Shown here piece after piece: positions 59,502 through 64,000 of a stretch of 64,000 bases of DNA (position 1 is its first letter; every line of letters begins with the position of its first letter). The DNA comes from Leptolyngbya sp. FACHB-8. GTDB lineage: Bacteria; Cyanobacteriota; Cyanobacteriia; Elainellales; Elainellaceae. Made by a program: the position numbers and the translations under genes. The notes under the pieces are model-generated. The model was not told the DNA's origin and made no database searches. It saw nothing but the letters and a program-made list of their open reading frames with translations. The stretch spans positions 1 through 64,000 of the forward strand of contig NZ_JACJOO010000095.1 of the NCBI RefSeq assembly GCF_014695575.1, in the 5' to 3' direction.

Positions 59502-61271
59502 TTAGCCACGCATGCCCATCTGGACACGCCAGAGAGATGCGTAGAGACCATCTCGTTCGAGCAGTTCCTCGTGAGTGCCCCGTTCTACCAGTTGGCCTTG
59601 CTCCATGACATAAATGCAGTGGGCATTACGAATGGTAGAGAGGCGGTGGGCGATCGCCACTGTCGTTCGGTTCTGCGTAATGCGCTCCAGGGAATGCTGA
59701 ATGGCTGCTTCCGTTTCGTTATCAACCGCTGAGGTCGCCTCATCGAGAATCAGAATGGGAGGATTCTTGAGAACGGCGCGGGCGATCGCAATCCGCTGTC
59801 GTTGCCCACCTGAGAGCTTCTGACCGCGCTCCCCCACAATAGTGTCGTAGCCCTGGGGCAACTGCTCAATAAAATCGTGGGCTTCGGCAATCTTGGCAGC
59901 TTCCACCACTTCACGGAATGTTGCGTCAGGGGTGCCGTAGGTGATGTTTTCCCAAACAGTACCGTGGAACAGGAACACATCCTGACTCACCAACCCCATT
60001 GCCTTTCGCAAATCTCGTTGCTGCAAATCGCGGATGTCATGACCATCGAGGGTAATCTCGCCCGACTCAATTTCATAGAGCCGCAGCAGCAACTTCACCA
60101 AAGTGCTCTTACCCGAACCCGTGGAACCAACGATCGCTGTCGTTTTCCCAGCAGGCATATGCAGAGTCAGGTTTTCAATGATAGGAGTGCGATCGCGATA
60201 CGCAAACGTCACATCCTTCAACCAGATATCACCTTGAACACGATTGGTAGGTAGTGGTGTACGACCAGAGTGAATGGCAAGAGGCGTATCTAACAAATCC
60301 AATACCCGATTTGTAGACGCCATTGCCCGTTGATATTGATCCAAAGTTTCACCCAGACGCGTTAACGGCCAAAGTAATCGCTGAATCAGGTAAACCATGA
60401 CGCTGTAGTTACCAACGGAAAGATTGCCGTTAACAACCGCTAATCCACCAAAGAACAACGTTGCTGTGAAACCTAACAGAATGAGAATGCGAATCAGCGG
60501 AACAAAGGCAGAACTCAGAGCGATCGCATGCTGGTTACTCTTGCTATACCCATCACTTTCCCGGCGAATGCGTTCAATTTCATAGGCTTCAGTGGTGAAG
60601 CTTTTGATGGTCATAATGCCGCCCAGGTTGTTAGACAGGCGGCTATTGAGCAAGCTAGCTTTCTCTCGCACGTCAGCATAGCGGGGAGCCAGGAGTTTTT
60701 GAAAGGCGATCGCTCCCCACAAAATAAAGGGCATGGGCAACATCGCCAATCCTGCCACGCCCGGAGCCAGGTAAAAGAAGATGCCACCAATGATCACCAC
60801 GGTGGCGCTCACCTGCAAAACCTCATTCGCCCCATAATCCAAAAACCGCTCCAACTGATTAATGTCATCGTTGAGAATCGACATTAACCGCCCTGTGCTG
60901 CGGCTCTCAAAGTATTCCAACTCCAACTCTTGGATGTGAGCGTAAGCATCCAACCGCAAGTCGTGCTGAATATGCTGGGCCAGATTACGCCACAATCGCG
61001 CATAGGCATACTCAAACAGCGACTCTAAACTCCAGATGACAAAGCTGACGAGGACGATCGCCACCAACTGGCTCCGTACGCTCTCCAACCCAAACTGCGT
61101 CAACCAGGAATCTTGCTGCTGTACCACCACATCCACAGCCATACCAATCAATAGCGGTGGAGCCAAATCAAAAATCTTGTTCAAAATAGAACAGACGGTG
61201 GCTTGCCAGAAGCGACGACGATAAGCCTGGGCGTAGCCAAAGAGGCGACGGAGTGGGTGCGGACGATGCAC
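59502..61271 (-). CDS. ABC exporter, fused permease and ATPase
   Basis: A 589-residue type I exporter half-transporter. Six spans occupy residues 15-310, including [20 protein letters not shown] and [18 protein letters not shown]. The ATPase domain has Walker [19 protein letters not shown], signature [16 protein letters not shown], Walker [17 protein letters not shown] and switch His [11 protein letters not shown]. It works as a homodimer, probably moving a lipid or hydrophobic compound. No accessory gene is linked. The substrate is undetermined. Confidence 0.93.
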   Translation of the reverse strand: MHRPHPLRRLFGYAQAYRRRFWQATVCSILNKIFDLAPPLLIGMAVDVVVQQQDSWLTQFGLESVRSQLVAIVLVSFVIWSLESLFEYAYARLWRNLAQHIQHDLRLDAYAHIQELELEYFESRSTGRLMSILNDDINQLERFLDYGANEVLQVSATVVIIGGIFFYLAPGVAGLAMLPMPFILWGAIAFQKLLAPRYADVREKASLLNSRLSNNLGGIMTIKSFTTEAYEIERIRRESDGYSKSNQHAIALSSAFVPLIRILILLGFTATLFFGGLAVVNGNLSVGNYSVMVYLIQRLLWPLTRLGETLDQYQRAMASTNRVLDLLDTPLAIHSGRTPLPTNRVQGDIWLKDVTFAYRDRTPIIENLTLHMPAGKTTAIVGSTGSGKSTLVKLLLRLYEIESGEITLDGHDIRDLQQRDLRKAMGLVSQDVFLFHGTVWENITYGTPDATFREVVEAAKIAEAHDFIEQLPQGYDTIVGERGQKLSGGQRQRIAIARAVLKNPPILILDEATSAVDNETEAAIQHSLERITQNRTTVAIAHRLSTIRNAHCIYVMEQGQLVERGTHEELLERDGLYASLWRVQMGMRG

Positions 61272-61369
61272 GATTCGAAATACCTAGACTAAACAATATT
61301 CCGACTATAGCGGAAAGGCTATAGATCGTGGGCTGGGGAATAAATGCAAGTCATCTATGACAATACTCT

Positions 61370-61444
61370 GGAGAGTTTTTCTAAAGCCCTTGATTTGGTG
61401 TGCGCGAAGCGCACACCAAATCAAGGGCTTTAGAAAAACTCTCC
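61370..61444. repeat. Family-4 long hairpin, copy 2
   Basis: GGAGAGTTTTTCTAAAGCCC, then TTGATTTGGTGTGC, pairs with its full complement around GCGAAGC (61404-61410). CAATACTCTG precedes it as at copy 1. The stem differs from copy 1 on both strands in step. Confidence 0.85.
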
Positions 61445-61453
61445 GAACTAAGG

Positions 61454-61499
61454 CTGTGAGAAAAAGCTCGGCACTTTGTGCCGAGCTTTTTCTCACAGA
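61454..61499 (-). terminator. Terminator of the M15-type peptidase gene
   Basis: GCTGTGAGAAAAAGCTCGGC and its complement form a stem of more than 20 bp around CTTTG, about 20 bases past the gene's stop on the minus strand. Confidence 0.75.
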
Positions 61500-61519
61500 T
61501 GACTTGCTAACGTTGCGAC

Positions 61520-62563
61520 TTAGAAGCCCCACTTCCGTTTGGGGCCGACGTCCAGGTGCAGAATGTGGCGACGGTTGCCTGGGTAGATGCCCAAACCACC
61601 GGGCCACCATGAGACAAACTGTCTCGCTAGGTCAGCTCCCATAAAACCCTGTACAACAATATCAACGCCCTTTCCTTCCAGGTGCTGGCTGCGTTTTGCG
61701 CCCCCAGCCCTTGCATTCCAGGGGTTGGGACGATACCAGGAAGTTACTCGGAACGGTTTACCAATTTGGTTGCGTGCCTTCTGAAGTTGAGTCGCCAGTG
61801 CGACCATATTGTTAGCGTGTTGAGCGCTTTGGGGAACGCGAACCCCACCGTGGGTTGCATCACCCCACGTGAAACTGCCACCGGAAATAATGGGTTGATC
61901 CGTATAGACCGTTCCTTTACCAGGAACTGAAATAGCTTTGCCCTTGTATTGTGTTGAAGATGACGTTGTGGTCTTGGCTGGCGCTGGAGAATCGGCCGGT
62001 GCATTGGGAACGGGGTACACAACAGTGTCATCAAATTTGACTTGGGCATGCTGTTCATAGGCATACCAGGTACTTAAACCTCGGATGTACTGCTCCTGGT
62101 TATTAATGGCAAACCGAATATGGTTATTGAACTCACCCTTTGCATCTGCATAGGCATAAGAATGTAGCTCAAAGGTCATTCCTTTCGTAGCTTTATACAT
62201 TTCCTCTTCAGCGAGTTCAGAAGATGCTACGGGCCGGCGCTTCAGTATCGTATCCTGAGTGATTTCCAATATCTGCGCAGCCGTTTGTTCTTCCATGGGA
62301 TAAACGACTTGCCCATCAAATTCAACCTCGGCAAATCGGTTGAAAATAAACCAGGTGTTAAACCCTTTAAGGTTTCCGTCTTTGAGTGTGAATTTGATGT
62401 GTTCGTCGAAATCACCGAAGGAGTCGGCATAAGCATACGATTGAATTTCGTATTGGGTAAGTTGGTTAATCGGGAATTTATCCGCCTCGGGAAGTTCACC
62501 AACATAGACAGGACGGCGCTTGAGAACAGCGCGCTGGTCGGTAATCTTCAGGATGTGTGCCAT
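61520..62563 (-). CDS. M15A-type peptidase with duplicated N-terminal module
   Basis: A 347-residue protein. Two related modules of about 88 residues occupy 1-90 and 91-185: ILKITDQRAVLKRRPVYVGE, then YEIQSYAYADSFGDFDEHIK; and ILEITQDTILKRRPVASSEL, then FELHSYAYADAKGEFNNHIR. A Ser/Thr/Pro linker leads to a peptidase M15-type domain (about 225-347). FRVTSWYRPNPWN, SQHLEGKGVDIVV (His and Asp ligands) and HILHLDVG (second His) are present there. Such domains cut D-Ala-containing peptide stems. No signal peptide is visible, which is odd for a wall enzyme. Confidence 0.8.
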   Translation of the reverse strand: MAHILKITDQRAVLKRRPVYVGELPEADKFPINQLTQYEIQSYAYADSFGDFDEHIKFTLKDGNLKGFNTWFIFNRFAEVEFDGQVVYPMEEQTAAQILEITQDTILKRRPVASSELAEEEMYKATKGMTFELHSYAYADAKGEFNNHIRFAINNQEQYIRGLSTWYAYEQHAQVKFDDTVVYPVPNAPADSPAPAKTTTSSSTQYKGKAISVPGKGTVYTDQPIISGGSFTWGDATHGGVRVPQSAQHANNMVALATQLQKARNQIGKPFRVTSWYRPNPWNARAGGAKRSQHLEGKGVDIVVQGFMGADLARQFVSWWPGGLGIYPGNRRHILHLDVGPKRKWGF

Positions 62564-63078
62564 GGAGAGATGCTCCGTGATTGAACGAGATAGTTGTTTA
62601 TTGAATCAAGAGTCGAACTTAGAATTCCCTGAAGCAAAGGAAGTTCATGTGCCGACCTTGACGTTTAGATTTGCAACACTCCGGCTTGCTAAAAACCTTT
62701 TAGGTAATGTCAGTTTGAAAAGACCTTTATGTAAGTTTGAGTTGTACTCAAAAATGGTTTTTTCGAGGGCTACCTATACCCCTTTCCAATCTGATGAGCT
62801 ACGAGAAGGATGTGGGATTTTATCCCAGTCGCTCTCTCGTACCTCGCCAAATTGGAGACCGTCATACGATACATGGCCCTCGAAAAGACCCTGATTTGAA
62901 CCCAGGTTTAACAAACGCCAGAGCATGAAACTTTTGGCTAAGAATGAATATCGTTCAGCGTACCTCTGCCAAAAGAAAGAATCCAGTGAAAAATAATAAT
63001 CTTACAAATCTGTAACCGTTCCTAAGTCTGGTGATGTATGCGGGATCGGCGTGTGACAGAGCCCTGTATAGCTTTTGT

Positions 63079-63138
63079 CGCGTTAGTTAGGACATTCGGA
63101 GCGAGTGGGAGCCCGCTCTGGATGTCCTAACTAACGCG
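63079..63138. repeat. 17-bp stem hairpin with inner arm
   Basis: CGCGTTAGTTAGGACAT pairs with ATGTCCTAACTAACGCG. The loop holds its own AGCGAGTGGGAGCCCGCT hairpin. Confidence 0.75.
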
Positions 63139-63167
63139 GCACTAGTAGGCTGCGGCCTAAGTTCGCA

Positions 63168-63216
63168 ACCTATGTTTTTGTGTAGGGTGCGAAGCACCCT
63201 ACACAAAAACATAGGT
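63168..63216. repeat. 23-bp stem hairpin
   Basis: ACCTATGTTTTTGTGTAGGG and its complement enclose the GCGAAGC core (63189-63195). Confidence 0.8.
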
Positions 63217-63269
63217 GATGGATTTCCGCCTCAGCGTACTAGCAATCGTAACCGCTTGTTAGCAAAGCC

Positions 63270-63305
63270 AAAAAAAGAGAGCGTGGGGATATGTCCCCAC
63301 GCTCT
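63270..63305 (-). terminator. Intrinsic terminator of secG
   Basis: On the minus strand AGAGCGTGGGGA pairs with TCCCCACGCTCT around CATA and is followed by CTTTTTTGG. It begins about 20 bases past the secG stop. Confidence 0.85.
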
Positions 63306-63326
63306 TCTCATAGCACTGTCAAAACT

Positions 63327-63641
63327 CTACTGAGCAGGATTTGCCGGAGCATCAGGAGCCGGAGCTGTTAGAGGCGCGGAAGTTGCCGGAGCGCCGGGTG
63401 CCGCTTCTACCGGGGACAACCACTGGGCACTCAGCACCACGGTTAGGGCCAAAAACAGAGCTGTCAGAGTCCAGGTCATACGGTTCAGGGTTAACTCAGC
63501 ACTCTTCGTGCTAGTAAACAGTTGAGCTTGGCCGCCCAATCCGCCTAGACCATCACCCTTGGGGCTGTGTAGCAATACCAGGACGATCAGACCAAAGGCG
63601 GTAAGACCCCAGAGAATATGAGCGATCGTTTCGAGTGTCAT
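63327..63641 (-). CDS. secG: Preprotein translocase subunit SecG
   Basis: A 104-residue subunit of the SecYEG channel. Two spans (IAHILWGLTAFGLIVLVLLH and TWTLTALFLALTVVLSAQWL) flank the signature cytoplasmic loop HSPKGDGLGGLGGQAQLFTS, with TKSAELTLNRMTW after it. The C-terminal 25 residues form a Pro/Ala-rich tail, a common feature in cyanobacteria. It follows gpmI on the same strand across a hairpin, as seen in other cyanobacteria. Confidence 0.94.
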   Translation of the reverse strand: MTLETIAHILWGLTAFGLIVLVLLHSPKGDGLGGLGGQAQLFTSTKSAELTLNRMTWTLTALFLALTVVLSAQWLSPVEAAPGAPATSAPLTAPAPDAPANPAQ

Positions 63642-63717
63642 AGATAAACCAGCGGAGATGTCATGGGAGCGGCGAACGTCCCTTAATTATTGTACTAAAA
63701 GGCTTTGTCCCAAGAGG

Positions 63718-63750
63718 GTTGTTTTTGTGCGCATTGCGCACAAAAACAAC
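63718..63750 (-). terminator. Terminator of gpmI
   Basis: GTTGTTTTTGTGCGC pairs with GCGCACAAAAACAAC around ATT, directly after the gpmI stop. Confidence 0.75.
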
Positions 63751-63751
63751 T

Positions 63752-64000
63752 TTATAGGGAAACTCGTACCGGCGTGCGGTTTGCTCGGGTTTCGATTTCA
63801 GCGGTATCGATCAGGGAGGTACCCGTCATTTCAGTGGGTTGGGAAATTTGCAGAATTTGCAAAATAGTTGGTGCGATATCGGCTAGGGTACCGCCTGCCC
63901 GTAAACGAACCTCGGCCCCATGGCCGGGGATCTTACGCTTTTCTCCTTCTACCAGAATGAATGGCACGGGATTGGTGGTGTGGGCTGTCCAAGGGTTGCC
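63752..64000 (-). CDS. gpmI: 2,3-bisphosphoglycerate-independent phosphoglycerate mutase, C-terminal part
   Basis: The final 82 residues of the glycolytic mutase, with the rest beyond the right edge. It reads [20 protein letters not shown] from the edge, where AHTTNPVPF is the end of the phosphatase-domain core. It closes with [20 protein letters not shown] and EMTGTSLI, the usual C-terminal helix. The fragment is clear and its length past the motif is normal. It interconverts 3- and 2-phosphoglycerate. Confidence 0.9.
   Translation of the reverse strand, partial: GNPWTAHTTNPVPFILVEGEKRKIPGHGAEVRLRAGGTLADIAPTILQILQISQPTEMTGTSLIDTAEIETRANRTPVRVSL

Larger units (their letters stand above)
62564..63326. 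other. Long spacer with several hairpins
   Basis: About 760 bases without a convincing gene; a plus frame at 62520-62894 overlaps the peptidase start in antisense and lacks domain signal. TTTTCGAGGGC at 62760-62770 is repeated inverted as GCCCTCGAAAA at 62876-62886. Further hairpins lie at 63079-63138 and 63168-63216. Confidence 0.6.

Noticed and set aside
61305-61644. ORFs sharing FLKPLIWCA-like sequence near 61.4 kb and 51.9 kb
   Set aside because: The apparent protein similarity comes from translating the family-4 hairpin in both places.
62520-62894. 124-residue plus-strand ORF in the long spacer
   Set aside because: It overlaps the start of the M15-type gene in antisense and has low-quality composition with no domain.

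Overview
The window comes from a cyanobacterial chromosome. The octamer GCGATCGC (HIP1) is scattered densely through genes and spacers, and many genes have typically cyanobacterial partners: a TxlA-type thioredoxin, a NIL-ferredoxin, DUF4330, a fibrillin-like lipid-associated protein and kinases of the HRDI-x-P-D-N-I type. The genus cannot be fixed from the sequence. Most of the window is ordinary single-copy core genome. No rRNA, CRISPR array, phage block or secondary-metabolite cluster was seen.

Layout. 1-5 kb: the end of an IS5-like insertion sequence, DUF4126, small unknown genes, tRNA-Leu(CAA) overlapping the end of an M48 protease gene, and an Lrp-type regulator. 5-13 kb: LysE exporter, EnvC-like M23 hydrolase, MinD/ParA-like ATPase, HAD phosphatase, cdsA, PPC/TPR protein, txlA, NIL-ferredoxin and small membrane proteins. 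14-19 kb: gnd, bioD and a Ser/Thr kinase. 19-23 kb: pstS-pstC-pstA-pstB behind a Pho-box-like array. 23-31 kb: RDD and SpoIIM membrane proteins, a second M48 protease, DUF4330, a GT2 glycosyltransferase and a tyrosine recombinase.

31-47 kb is the main metabolic island. It holds malQ, a treS-maltokinase fusion, glgX, treZ, treY, an LLM-class flavin oxidoreductase and a second malQ. Together these link glycogen and maltodextrin turnover to trehalose by both the TreY/TreZ and TreS routes. 47-64 kb: a Cache-HAMP-GGDEF cyclase, subtilisin-like protease, hslO, ppx, an M23 peptidase next to a bactofilin, aroC, a fibrillin-like protein, fatty acid hydroxylase, AIM24, an ABC exporter, an M15-type peptidase with a duplicated N-terminal module, secG and the end of gpmI.

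The most unusual content lies between genes. Long, nearly perfect hairpins occur in most spacers, and several belong to repeat families that look like non-autonomous mobile elements. One is a two-armed element of about 122 bp flanked by TA on both sides. Another is a 132-bp two-armed element with 12-bp inverted ends and 9-bp target duplications. A third is a short TA-flanked family, and a fourth is a long hairpin whose stem differs between copies by compensating changes. Other candidates are a roughly 105-nt small RNA with promoter and terminator, a perfect CRP-type palindrome upstream of ppx, and two unrecognised 36-residue single-span membrane proteins.
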